A stretch of DNA of 64,000 bases from Marsupella aquatica (lineage: Eukaryota > Marchantiophyta). The translations under genes were made by a program, and so were the position numbers. Positions 11,128 to 21,485 of this stretch are shown piece after piece. Position 1 is the stretch's first letter, and each line of letters begins with the position of its first letter. The notes under the pieces were generated by a model. The model searched no databases. It saw only the letters and a program-made list of their open reading frames with translations, and was not told the DNA's origin. The stretch covers positions 15,934,001-15,998,000 of the forward strand of contig OZ316893.1 in NCBI GenBank assembly GCA_973895155.1, in the 5' to 3' direction.

Positions 11128-12392
11128 CTAAGTTGGACGAGAACTTAGAGACAATTTTGGTGCATCCCAGTCATAATCACACAATAACTCCTCTCCCGCT
11201 CTAATGGTCCTAATGGCCACTGTCATGATGTGGTCATCCATATGTTTCACAAAATATGGGTCTCTAGGTGGACCAAACATTTGGATCCACTCTACATTAG
11301 CCTCCAAATCTCTACCTCTACCTGTGGTACTATTGATGTATCCTGCTAAATTTCCATTCCTAACAGGGTCACCGTCAATCATCCGACAATGCCACGGCCT
11401 AGTGAACACCTCGTCTGGGTCTGAGTCCATCCTCAATGCATACACCCCCCAACTTGGGTGTTGACGCAACAAAATGTTCCAACTCTTTGCGTTATATACA
11501 GCCCCAATATAAGGGAAAAGGTGCTCTCCATCGTAGCCACGTCTCCATGGCTTTGGAGGGACAACAATGTCATCCAAAGCATATAGACCATATCCTATAT
11601 CAGCACCAATAGAGGACTCCTTCACTGTCCAAGGACGGCCCCATATCTCCATAGGTTCATCAATAGGAATGTAATCTGGAAATTTGAAGACACTGGGAGA
11701 AAAGTCTTTCCAAATGTCTGCAGCCCTGCCAGTGAGATAGGATACTCCAAATCGGCCCTCAACGCCAATGTAATCTACATTTGTTGGAGGACGATCACTA
11801 CCTAACACCCCCTCCCGGATGTCTATGTGGTCCACAGGCTCGTACTGCCGCCTACATCTATGAGACCGTGCTCGTGTACGTAGGACTCTTGAAGTCCCAA
11901 CCTCTGGCCGAGATACTGGTTCTCCCTCTACATGCTCATGTATGGGGATAGGAGCTGGGGGGCTAAGAGGAGGATGGGCAGGGGGGCTGCAAGCAAGTCT
12001 CTAGCCCTTGCTAGGAATCCTTCTAGCCACACAGCCTCATCAACCAAAGGAGGTGGGGGTCTACGGGGCACCTATTTCAGCACACAATAAATTAGTGTTA
12101 TTTAAATGCAAGCCCAATTGGAGTTTCATGAATGGAATTAAAGGGGAGACATATATATTACCTGGCTAGGCAAGTACCCTGGTGTATCACCCTCATGACG
12201 GCCATAGTTCTCAATGTGCTCACAAGTCTCCCAGGCATGTCGGACCACAAGTCCCTTGCATCTCACACACCAGCAAGGTATGGGCCCTAGTGGAGCACAA
12301 GGACGCTCAAGAGGAGGGGGTGGAGGAACCTCCCCCTCTGACGAGCTCATGTCTGAGTCTGAATCCGACGTGGAACTATCGGATGTAGACAT
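11128..12392 (-). CDS. SET-domain protein encoded inside the CACTA element
   Basis: Exon 1 (12392-12162) encodes a Ser/Asp-rich start and a Cys/His cluster (PCWCVRCKGLVVRHAWETC, then GRHEG) like the N-terminal zinc-binding part of Tnp2 proteins. A GT-AG intron leads to exon 2 at 12071, which is Pro-rich and shifts frame at a C run near 11990. It then stays open from about 11996 to the stop at 11128. That part carries a SET-like fold: IGADIGYGLYALDD (the G-x-G-L-x-A entry strand), then YIGAVYN, then NGNLAGYINSTTGRG with EANVEWI in the place of the RFINHSCxPN motif, and TVAIRTIRAGEELLCDYDW, the classical GEELxxDY end. No Cys-rich pre- or post-SET modules are seen. It would bind S-adenosylmethionine and methylate lysine if active. 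It sits between the 3' end of TnpA-like DNA and Tnp2, on the Tnp2 strand. Whether it is a separate gene or was spliced to Tnp2 is open. Confidence 0.75.
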
Positions 12393-13435
12393 CTACATAT
12401 CATACACATCCAACATGTAAGGCGGATTCAACAACTTATCATGTTTAAAACCACAATTAAAGAGATATATAAACATCAATTGCCCTACCTCAATGATACC
12501 CGCGCTTTGCCATGCCTACTGGGCTGTATTCTCTACACACAAGGTGTGGGATATCCAAAATCTCTGCAGGGTGGAGATGAATATGGTTACACAAATGCTG
12601 CATAAATGCAAAAAAGTACTTGACTAACTTTTGGCACATGATATATCAAACTTGCCAAAGCAGACCTCAATGTTCCAATCCAAAATGGATGGATGGGCCG
12701 GGGAATTACATCATACCTCATGGATGCGCGGTCTCACACTGTGCATAGTGCATTGTCCAAGAACAAAACCCTACCTAGCTACCCCCCTCAACCCAAAAAA
12801 AACAAACCTAGCTACCCCTCGATCAAAGCCTAGGTACTGCACATAAAATCCAATCACAACCATTAGTGTAACAAAGGCTTAACATTATCCTCAAAAAATG
12901 TCTAACAATATCCTATGTATTAAAACCCTGTACCAATAAATCCCAAAACCCCTCAAAGCCCTAAAGTCCTTCAAAGAGAATCGGGATCAATTATAGTAAA
13001 AGAGTAAATCTAGGTATCACTTACTAGCCAAAACACCTTGACTTATCCTTGCATCCATCACTCAATGTTGAGCAAGTTAAGGCCCTATAATTACATTACT
13101 ATACAACTTAGCTTTATAAATTTAGGGTGCAATAAATTAAGCATGCAATCACAACCATATTTTAGTTATCTTAGGAAATACAAAGTCATGAACTAACCCC
13201 AAAATTGTAGTTGCGAAGAAGGAACTTGCAAGAGGCCGGGTAACATATACACAATATGCCATCCCGTTCACGGTGTTACCTAAAAAAAACCTGATATATT
13301 CAAAACAACCACAAAAAAGTGACTACAACCCTCCCTTCTATTACCCCACCCAATTACTTAATTCCATGCTCCACATACAAACCCAAACACCCAAACTAAA
13401 CCCAAAGTAAATAGATTTAACCTCCTATGGGACCA
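12393..13435. other. AT-rich spacer between the divergent CACTA genes
   Basis: No convincing coding region is seen. It separates the minus-strand SET/Tnp2 unit from the plus-strand TnpA-like gene and probably holds both promoters. Fragments such as CCTAGCTACCCC recur near 12775-12820. Confidence 0.45.
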
Positions 13436-13665
13436 AAACATGGAATCCGTTATAGCTGAACGAGGGGTCCGATACTAAAACAAACGGAAGCAGCATCGTA
13501 AAAGCAGGAGAAAGAAAAGCAAGGAGGGGTCCGAAGCAAAACGCATCGGAAGGTCCGATTGTAGGTCCGATTCTTTCGGCTTCGGACATTGCGTTGCATA
13601 AAGTATCGGAAACAACAGACCTGTTTTCAAAAAATAAGTCCCGATGCGGATGCGAAGATCCGGGC
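13436..13665. promoter_or_regulatory. Internal TCCGAT array upstream of the TnpA-like gene
   Basis: A compact cluster of TCCGAT, ATCGGA and TTCGGA/TCCGAA hexamers ends about 75 bp before the likely ATG at 13742. It uses the same motif as the subterminal arrays. In En/Spm the TnpA protein also acts at its own promoter, so self-regulation is a reasonable inference. Confidence 0.6.
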
Positions 13666-13741
13666 ATCGCGCCAAGCTTTGCATTCCGTGTTTTGCAAGG
13701 CCGGGAGGCTCAGGTAGACGTCGGTGGGCAAGGAGAGAGAC

Positions 13742-16158
13742 ATGGTGGGAGGAGGATCAGGTGGTGGGGACGGGGCTGGACCCTCTCGGCCCTATGATGA
13801 GATTATGAGGGAGATTTTTATGAGTAGGGCAAGGCTAAGTGCTGAGGATGCAGAGAGAGTTGTGCCACTTCTTCAGCCCTTGATTGATGGATCTAGGATC
13901 GAGGCAGAGAAAGCTACGGTTGCAACCATTACTGCAGAGAAAGCTGCAAAGAAGAAGCGAAAGGAGGCAAAGAGAGGCAGGGAAGATGGTGAGGAATCCC
14001 TCTCTCCCCGAAAAAAAGAGAGGAAGCTTTGCAAGGCAGCTAAGGAGGCTGAGAAGAAGAGAGTGGAGGAGTTAAAGCGAAAGGAAGCTGAGAGAGCTCT
14101 AAGGCCTGAGCTAGCCCTAAACTCAGGTGGCTCCCCAATGCCGAGAGGATACAATCTCTTCCGCAACCAGTTCAAGCAGGTGGTGAAGGCCAATTTGGGC
14201 CATTAGATTACTGGGGAAGGAAGACTGAGGAGGAGAAAGGTCGAATTCGAGAGCAAGTGAAGGAGCGATTCAGGAATGGGGCCTCCCTTGATGACAGGTT
14301 CTTGAATAAGAGGATATCAGCTTCACTTTCAGACATGCGAAATCATCAGAGAGAAGTTCAGGAAGTACCTTGCTGATTTGCCAATTGATTCAGAGGTGGT
14401 CAGGGAGCAAGGCTGTCCAGATGTGCTCTCCCCAGATGAGTGGGCAGCTTGGCTTGAGGAGGAATTAGCAATCCAAGCCTCGCAAAAAAAGAGACAATGG
14501 GACCACGAAATCAGCTTGGCAGAGGAGAAGCGGAAGGTTGGGGAGGAAATTGACATCCTCCCCCTCCAACAAAACCTACGGCAGTGGGGAGCTCAAGCAG
14601 TACGATTAAAAGAGCCTCCCAAGGACATCATCAAAGCATTGGAGGGAGTCCAAGGGCGGCCCATCGTCACTCACCGCATGGGGCAAGGAGGCTCCAATCG
14701 ACTGAAAGCAGAGTTTGTAAGTGCCTTCTCCCTCCTCCCTAGCTCCTCCCCCCCGACCACCTGACCTTCTCTTGCAAAGAATGACTCAATTTCTGCTGCC
14801 GAATGCCTTTATGTCGTTTCAGCCCGATGTTTTTTGCTCTCGGGACTGTTCTGTCCGATACTCATCCGAAGCTTTTAGCATCGAACCTAGTATCGGACCT
14901 ATTGTTATGCCATTTAGGGTTACCGGGATCCGATACTGTTCCGTTGCTTTAAGTATCGGAAACAACATCGGACCCCTCGTAAGAACAACGGATTTTTTTA
15001 AATGTTGCTCTTTCACTCAATTAGGGGTATGGGTTTGCATTCTTCAGTACCCTAAGAAGGCATGGGACCCCTTACAAGAATTGGGAAAAGTTGGGCCGAT
15101 GCAAAGACTAGTTTTCATGCTAATGGGTTTCTCGTTTGGTATTGTGATGTGTCAGGAGCGGGACTGGGGTCGACCTATTGGGCCATCAGAGAGGGAGTTA
15201 GCAAGGAGGGATGGACCCCAAGCTCTTAAGCTCCACCTTGAGGAGGAGCTGGGAGAGGTAATTGGTGTTGAATTGGCCCTGTATAGGTTCAAATTGTTTT
15301 TGGTTGTGGTCAATATTAGAGAGCTTTCAAGGAACTATGTTTTCAAATGCAATTTAACCCTACTTATGTATTGTGCAGGATGAGGAGACAGGGTCTGATG
15401 AGGGAGAGGAGGGTGAGGGTGAGGAGGGTGAGGGAGAGGAGGGTGAGGGAGAGGAGGGTGAGGGTGAGGAGGAGGGTGATGGTGAAGAAGGAGAGGATGG
15501 CGAGGGAGAGGAGGGAGATGATTCTGAGGTGTCTGTGCCCTTAGAGGGTGCGGCAGAGTGATCGGGGAGGGTGCCCCGAGTTACCCCTACCCCTACAGTC
15601 CCTCATGTTGCCCCCACATTAGCACAGAGGGGTAGGTCACATGGTGTTCATGGTGTGGCCTCCCATCAGTCGGGAGTGTCACGGAGTGCGAGGCCCGGCC
15701 CCTCAGGGGGTAGTAGAGGTGGCGCGGGACCAGGCCATCGCTCTGGAGTACTATCCGGTACACCTGGCTCTTCTCGACGAGTGGGTCGTGACATGGAGGA
15801 TGGTGGCTCTAGGGGGCGAGCACCATCACGTGAGTCTGGTGGGAGTACCGCACGGCATGGGCCACAGACAGCATCTGCAGGGGATGCATCCCATCACTCT
15901 CACAAGTCTACCGGAGGGGGAGATGGCTCCTTCCACTCTACCGTGTCAGTGGGTTTAGAGACATCTGTTGCACCTCAGCATCCTAGCGGTGCATCTAGTG
16001 GGTCAGGGTCCCGGCCAACATCAGGCCAACCCACTGGTGAGCAGGTGGTTGCCACGGTTGTGGGCAGCCAAAGAGAGGAGGGGTCTTGTGTTCCTGGATC
16101 TGTACCACCCCCTCGTTCTCGCCCGCAGAAGAAGAAGGGATGCAACACACCTTTTTAG
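13742..16158 (+). pseudogene. PTTA/TnpA-like DNA-binding protein of the CACTA element
   Basis: The first block starts MVGGGSGGGDGAGPSRPYDE and continues as a Lys/Glu-rich coiled coil. After frame slips near 14206 and 14350 it reads DYWGRKTEEEKGRIREQVKE, then DDRFLNKRISASLSDMRNHQ and FRKYLADLP, resembling the plant Ptta/En/Spm transposase-associated domain. The donor is at 14717 (TTT|GTAAGT). Exon 2 (15156-15257) gives ERDWGRPIGPSERELARRDG. Exon 3 starts at 15379 after TTGTGCAG and opens with a long Glu/Gly/Asp run (DEGEEGEGEEGEG), then TGA at 15559-15561 within the same frame, then a Ser/Gly/Pro-rich tail to 16158 ending in a basic RPQKKKG patch. It is transcribed opposite to Tnp2. Known role in relatives: binding the subterminal repeats during transposition. 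The frame slips and the TGA suggest decay. Confidence 0.6.
14820..14996. promoter_or_regulatory. Second internal TCCGAT array, inside the TnpA-like intron
   Basis: About ten TCCGAT/ATCGGA-type hexamers fall within 180 bp between the donor at 14717 and the acceptor at 15155. Together with the upstream cluster they bracket the first block of the TnpA-like gene. Confidence 0.6.
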
Positions 16159-16489
16159 AGCTTAGTGGCATGAGCTAGATATGTAGTGCATGGTAGCTTT
16201 TATACTAGCATATATATGTACCATCTAGTATAGTAAGCTACCTAGGCTACTACATATTGTACATACCAGGGGGTTTCCCTTTTTGAATATGATATTTTGA
16301 GCTTGTACATATAACATTCTTTTGCATCAATCATAATTTAACCCAATTTGGCCCATTTCACCATGAAATTAACCCTAAACCCTCAAATACCAACCCCATG
16401 AGGCCCACTCTTCTATCAAGAAAGAATCACCCTTGTCCGTTACTAGTCCAATGCAATATACATCAGAAAAACACCTAATTATCCCATGC
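16159..16489. other. 3' flank of the TnpA-like gene
   Basis: AT-rich sequence with several TATATA and TACATA stretches, probably the 3' untranslated region. No ORF is seen. Confidence 0.4.
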
Positions 16490-17018
16490 TTTCAGTGTCG
16501 GGACATCCGATACTCTGCTCTTCAAAAAGTCCTATACTAAATGCATCGGACCCCTCGTCCAGCAAGCATGACAAAAATCCAATGTCCGATACTGACCACT
16601 TCGGACCATCCAATATAAAAACAATCAGATTGTCTGATACATGCAACATTGGACCTTCCGATCTGTAATCCAACGGATGTTATGATACTAAACGCATCGA
16701 AAACTCTGATGCTATAAATTACGCACATTGTGAAACTCTAGGTAATGGAAATTCCAATATGATATGTATCGGACGCCAAGTTTTGCGATTAAGGTCACCC
16801 AAGTGGATATCCGACTCTCTTTGCATCGGATACAAAATAGTCCGAAATGGTTTGCTTCGGAAATACCGATGCAGAGAGAAACGGAAAGTCCGAAGGTTGT
16901 CCGATGGTCGGTGTCCGATATGTGGAGAATGGGAACATACGAAGCGGGTTACATCGGAAGTACCAAATTTAGTGTGCAACTTTTGTGAAGGGATCCGATG
17001 GAGATGGCATCGGATAAA
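16490..17018. promoter_or_regulatory. Right subterminal TCCGAT/ATCGGA array
   Basis: At least a dozen copies of TCCGAT or ATCGGA plus one-base variants (TTCGGA, ATCGAA) occupy about 530 bp before the right inverted repeat. This array mirrors the left one in length. Confidence 0.8.
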
Positions 17019-17022
17019 GGCC

Positions 17023-17038
17023 CAAAAATGTACTAGTG
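17023..17038 (-). repeat. CACTA right terminal inverted repeat
   Basis: CAAAAATGTACTAGTG is the exact reverse complement of the left end. The second TCC target-duplication copy is at 17039-17041. Confidence 0.95.
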
Positions 17039-18891
17039 TCCATTGCGATTTGCGTCTGCAAAAAAAAATCCCCCGTCAAAAATAGACATGATATGCTAAC
17101 GAGATTGCTAGCAAAAATGAGGACATCAGAGAGAAAGAAAATAGGTCACTTACTACGCAGATGAAGTTCCCACACTACCTCCATCTCACTACCTACCAAG
17201 AAATCCATCCTTGGAGAGACTTCAATTTCCTAGCATAGCAGTTTCCTTCCTTCCACCAACGATGGATTTCATCGGCAACTCAATACGCCTAGACATATGT
17301 TGGTGCTGTTCTTAGCCTTTCCCACATTTTATAGTGCTCCCGATGCTGATCTTCCCGAATACCCTCCAATGTGTGCCTACGAAGAGATTGAGCAAAGTGA
17401 AAGGCGTCATGAATTGTGCTCCTTCTTAGGGTGACGGACTCCTAAAAAAAACATTCTGAACTGCAATCCATCCAGCCTCGGCATTATCAGCAATAAATCC
17501 TCCAATGACTGGGTCGCGCACATCATGATCAAAGGCTGCAACTTCAATCATATGTCTCCATGCTGTTTCGAGAGACAAGGAGTCCTCTGCACGGAGCTCA
17601 CAAGTGAAGATGGTACAAAGGGACCTGTAATTATGGTCGTACACATGGGCACTGAATGTCAGCCACCCAATGCTAATTCGCCACATCACATCAAAACTGA
17701 CCCATGCAGCTTCCAGGACACCTCCACTCCTCATCTGCCTGAGAATATCAACACCCAAACTTGGGCCATTTGTACTCATTTTGAAGACATGAGCCCAATT
17801 GTACTCATTTGTACTCATTTTGAAGACATATGCTTTGCAGCATTTGACTCAAGAGACGGCTTAGGATAGACGTACAAAAGTTTAGTCGGACATTCTTGGA
17901 TGCATAGAGGCCGCTCATCACAGAATCCGCACACCAACCCTCCTTCCTCCACAAACTCACCAAGATGGAACGGCTCAGTAAATTGTCCATTTCCTTGGAA
18001 AGAATAGTCATTTTTGGAACCGGTGTGCTTCAACTTTCTACATACCAGATTTTGATATTCAAGGACACCCGCACATCTTACTTTTGACACAGACCAGTGG
18101 TTGCAGGGTTTGAGATTAGCTGAAGTTGTGACAAGTCCCCGGAAAAGTCTCGTCCAAGGGTAGCCATCATTATCCCTGTCCATGTCCTGAAGACCATATC
18201 CTCGACAAAATTGACCTTCGACTAGAGGAAGCTCAAAAACACAGTTCCCATTGTATGAAGTGGGCAAAGTCTGCACTTGAATCTCCTTCCAATCGTTTCC
18301 CCTTTGGAAATTTGCCAACTTGCTTGACCCAGTAATATTGAGGAAGGCATCGTATGCACTTACTCTATATAGAACTGGCTGAGATTGAAACTTGTTATGA
18401 CTCACAGCTTCAAAAAGGGCTTTCTCAGAAGACTTCGTAGATATAGAAGAGAGATCCCGACCCACACTCTCAGGGGAGATGTCGATAATTTTGGGTACAG
18501 CTAACGATGGTGGAGTCAGCAAGTCTGGATCTAAAACACTGATATGTGCAATGTCATCCTTACATGAGACCATCTCTACAATTGAACCACACTTCAGGTC
18601 CCAAACTCTCTATGGCAATATTCCTAAACCATTATCCGGCACCTCGTGATTTTTGGACCCTTTCCTAGAATAAAGAAGGAACAACTTCTAGATAAAATCA
18701 TCTTCCAAAAGCCCAAACCTCGATAACAGGAAAGACTCCTTGACAGAGATAACATTATTCTCCAGATTATCTAGAACAACAACATCACCCGTCTTCTTTC
18801 TCTCGATCAAACCTTTGATCGCAGAGAAGACATGCTGACAATTTTGGACATTACAATCTACAACAATCCTCAATTGTGAGATACGTTGCAC
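17039..18891 (-). pseudogene. MULE-like transposase, N-terminal half (GCM-like finger plus catalytic region)
   Basis: The frame from 18891 opens with MQRISQLRIVVDCNV and is interrupted by TAG at 18688 and by another stop before 18573. The 18573-17815 segment carries WTRLFRGL, a Cys-rich block with C-x9-C spacing (CAGVLEYQNLVC) and CGFCDERPLCIQECP, resembling the GCM/WRKY-like fingers found on some MULE transposases. The next frame (17818-17426) has the core-like order VYDHNYRSLCTIF, then WRHMIEVAAFDHDVRDPVI, then FIADNAEAGW. A shifted frame continues through IHDAFHFAQSLRRHT and LQGWISW*VVRWR*CGNF, with stops where Trp or Gln would fit. An intron then ends at a TTTTTGCAG acceptor (about 17056), followed by the exon stub 17039-17055 that runs into the CACTA. 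The gene is clearly dead. Confidence 0.6.
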
Positions 18892-19393
18892 TCCTATTTC
18901 TCCATATACACATGAGAAAACGTTCTCATGTAGGTGTTTGACTCAACATATTTATTTAATAAATGACCCATCTTCCCGTTACTTGACCATTATTTTATCT
19001 TATATGGAACTATATATGGAATGTTAAAGCTAGCGAGATCGCTAGCTCAATCAACCACGTAAAATGGTTCAAAAACTTATAAAACACCCTCTTTGACTTG
19101 GTCAAATTAAGAACCATTTTTTGGCTAGCGATGTCGCTAGTAAAAATAGTTTCTCATATGTGACCATTATGACCGTTTGTATCCGTTGGAATTGGTCAAC
19201 GAGTAACTTGATGTCAACAGTACGGTGGAGTACAGGACACTTGTCTCTATGTTATTTGATACTTTTGCTTCAGTCATGAGTTTGGTTGATTGTATTTTTG
19301 TAAGTACATGTATCCCTAACGGTGTGACCTGAAAAATGATTGTGAAGAGCACATATCGTACATAATATCTGCATCTCTTTTCACGACTGGGCA
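18892..19393. other. Spacer with two copies of the GCTAGCGA palindrome
   Basis: GCTAGCGAGATCGCTAGC at 19029-19046 is a perfect inverted repeat (8-bp arms, 2-bp loop), and a variant GCTAGCGATGTCGCTAG lies at 19124-19140. Both are a few hundred bp upstream of the ParB-like gene. No ORF is supported. Confidence 0.6.
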
Positions 19394-20935
19394 TTGCATT
19401 CAGGTGAAAGCAACAAAGGCAGGTACAATTCTGTCTTTGACTGGATGATTGGTTCTTGGGTTTCAAGGGTTTTTTTACGTTCTCAAAGCATGTTGCCCTC
19501 ATCCTTGACCTGTTCATACCCTTATCATGTTACGGGCCGGCTGATGGAGCCATTGTCTTCACCTGAGAGCTTGTCATCAATAGGATCATTCAAGTCAGTC
19601 AAGTCAAGCCGAAGGGAGACAAGGTCTACTACAAACAAGAAGGTGCTTGAGGCGGGATTGAAAACACCAAAGAGACCGAAGATGGTGAACCAAGTGGATG
19701 TTGTGAATCCTATGTTTCAACCTGGCGCTTTAGAACCCTATTTTGTTGTCATCAACCGCTATCTTTTCCCTTTTGGAGCTGACAAATTTTGATTCCCCCT
19801 TGCTCCTCCAAGGATTTCGCTTTGCAGAATGCAAAATATGCAGATTGTTTGGTCCTTGCAGACAAACTCAACTGTGATTGAGACCCTCAAGAATGAATTC
19901 CAGACGCAGGGATACATCGAGGATGCACCTCAATTTTACGTACAAATGACGGACAAAGAGGGCCATGTCCAGATGTGCGACGATGTGATTAGGGAGTCGT
20001 GGGATGACATGTGGATTCTTCAGAACAACAAATTCAAGAGGGAATGTTATTCTCATGAGGCTTTCAAAATTTTGAAAGACAAAATGTTTTGTGTTTTTGA
20101 TGGAAATCATCGTCTCTACTCGTGGATGCAACTTGCAAACAAGAATCCACATGATGTCAAGTACCATCCTCGAGTTGTTTGCCAAATTTTCAAGGGTGAC
20201 AAGAACTCATTTGTGCAGATTGAGTCGGCCATGCATGCGTTGAATAGGTTTGTTTCTATTCCTTCAAGCAGTGAATTGAAAAAAATTCTTTTTGTTCCTC
20301 TTGTTAGCAATCTTGCTGACCTATTTCTTTGGTTCAGGTTGACTCAATGTCACGTTGAGAATTCTTGGGTGCTTGAAGCTGAGCTAGCCCAGAAGGTGCT
20401 CAGCAATGATCTTTCTGTATACAAAGATATCATTGATGCAGACAACTACAAAATTTTCCAGCAGAAGATGGCAAATATCAGGAAACCGGCTTGGTATTCA
20501 AAGAACATGACACTTGATGCCTGCACATACATTATGTCTGCTGCTAATATTGCAACGCAGACTGAAGATTTGAAGAAGAAGTTCCAGTTGAAAGAAGCGC
20601 AAGGAGAACCGCTTTCTAAAGCTGCATAAGACATGGCTATGAGAGACATGATGAAGGAACAACTAGTAGATTGGAATGTGAAGGTGCCAAAGATTGGACC
20701 TCTTCTGACTCATGAGTTTGGTGACTTTTTCCATAAGTGTGTTGAGATGCACACGGGGATGCACAACTACTGCAAACATGAGAGGAAGGAGGCCCAACGA
20801 ACAAATGATAAAGGAAGGGGAAATGTGTCGTGTGGTCTTGATTGTGCGAGACTATTTACTGGTGTCTCTTCATTGACACCCCAACTGAGATGTGTACTCC
20901 TTGAGGCACAATGCAGACTTGAGCTTCGCAAAAAG
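19394..20935 (+). pseudogene. ParB/DNA-methylase-like gene (paralog B), part 1: ParB-like domain
   Basis: One frame runs from 19394 to the Copia insertion at 20936, broken by a TGA at 19790-19792 and a TAA at 20627-20629. After a basic Ser-rich leader (KSVKSSRRETRSTTNKK, KTPKRPKM) comes a region with FCVFDGNHRLYSWMQLA (20.09-20.14 kb). The DGNHR core is the hallmark of the ParB/sulfiredoxin-like N-terminal domain. An alpha-helical region follows (FKGDKNSFVQIESAMHALNR). In bacteria and phages ParB-type domains are sometimes fused to DNA methylases of the N4/N6 class, and the downstream parts of this gene look methylase-like. Both stops could derive from single substitutions, and the frame is otherwise open for more than 500 codons, so loss of function looks fairly recent. 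Confidence 0.65.
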
Positions 20936-21278
20936 TGTTGAGCATAGACTACATTTGCAACAGCAAGCCCATGAACCATCCAACGCACAAGAGTCGACAC
21001 AGAGAGATACGTGGTTCACCTCCACATGAGGCTACGTCCACAAGAACACACAAGAGTTTTCTGCACTCTAGGCCGACCGGCCATACCAAGCATCCACAGT
21101 ACAAGCTCTCCCTATCTCTCAACTAGCTCCGTAACAATGAGCCTAAGTTCCACCAGGGTCTAGCATCAGCCCTAGCTATATGCACAACAACACTACGGCT
21201 AACATTAGCTTAGACCTAACCCGAGTTAGACTAACTATGGTTAGCTCATGAGTCACAAGACTAGAGCAATATCTAACA
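20936..21278 (-). repeat. Copia 1 LTR (3' LTR of the minus-strand element)
   Basis: Starts TGTTGAGCATAG and ends ATATCTAACA. It matches 27506-27849 with about a dozen differences. Confidence 0.95.
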
Positions 21279-21290
21279 AACTCCCCCTTG
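21279..21290 (-). other. Copia 1 polypurine tract
   Basis: CAAGGGGGAGTT on the minus strand directly abuts the 3' LTR, the usual plus-strand primer position. Confidence 0.8.
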
Positions 21291-21485
21291 ACTCTTGTCT
21301 TGGGGACTGGACTAATTGCTACCATATGGAATCCTTAGCGGGAAGTTCTAGACAATCACCAAACCAGGTCTCCCCCTAAAAACCACAAGGGTTAACTAAG
21401 GGTTAACTAGAACTAAGCCGTAGCCAAACATGAATGAATTATCCATATACAAATAGTCACACATTGCTAAATAATTCTACTTGCA

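Larger units (their letters stand above)
7054..17038 (-). mobile_element. Complete CACTA (En/Spm-type) transposon, 9,985 bp
   Basis: The left end CACTAGTACATTTTTG (7054-7069) is matched exactly by its reverse complement at the right end (17023-17038). TCC flanks both ends (7051-7053 and 17039-17041), the 3-bp target duplication expected of this superfamily. Just inside both ends lie dense arrays of TCCGAT/ATCGGA hexamers, as expected of subterminal transposase-binding repeats. The cargo is a Tnp2-family transposase and a SET-domain protein on the minus strand, and a PTTA/TnpA-like gene on the plus strand. The insertion splits an exon of a MULE transposase gene. Several frameshifts make this copy unlikely to encode functional proteins, yet the ends are perfect, so it may still be mobilisable in trans. 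Confidence 0.93.
5521..18891 (-). mobile_element. MULE-type transposon relic, interrupted by a CACTA element
   Basis: Two minus-strand blocks, 17.04-18.89 kb and 5.52-7.05 kb, together make one MULE-like transposase gene. In order they encode an N-terminal domain, a GCM-like Cys-rich finger, a MULE-type core and a SWIM finger. Removing the CACTA element at 7054-17038 with one copy of its TCC target duplication joins the blocks in an open frame. The coordinates cover only the recognisable coding span. The true ends and terminal inverted repeats were not identified. Confidence 0.6.

Noticed and set aside
15347-15544. Arg-rich alternative frame over the Glu/Gly repeat
   Set aside because: It is a shadow of the acidic exon of the TnpA-like gene.
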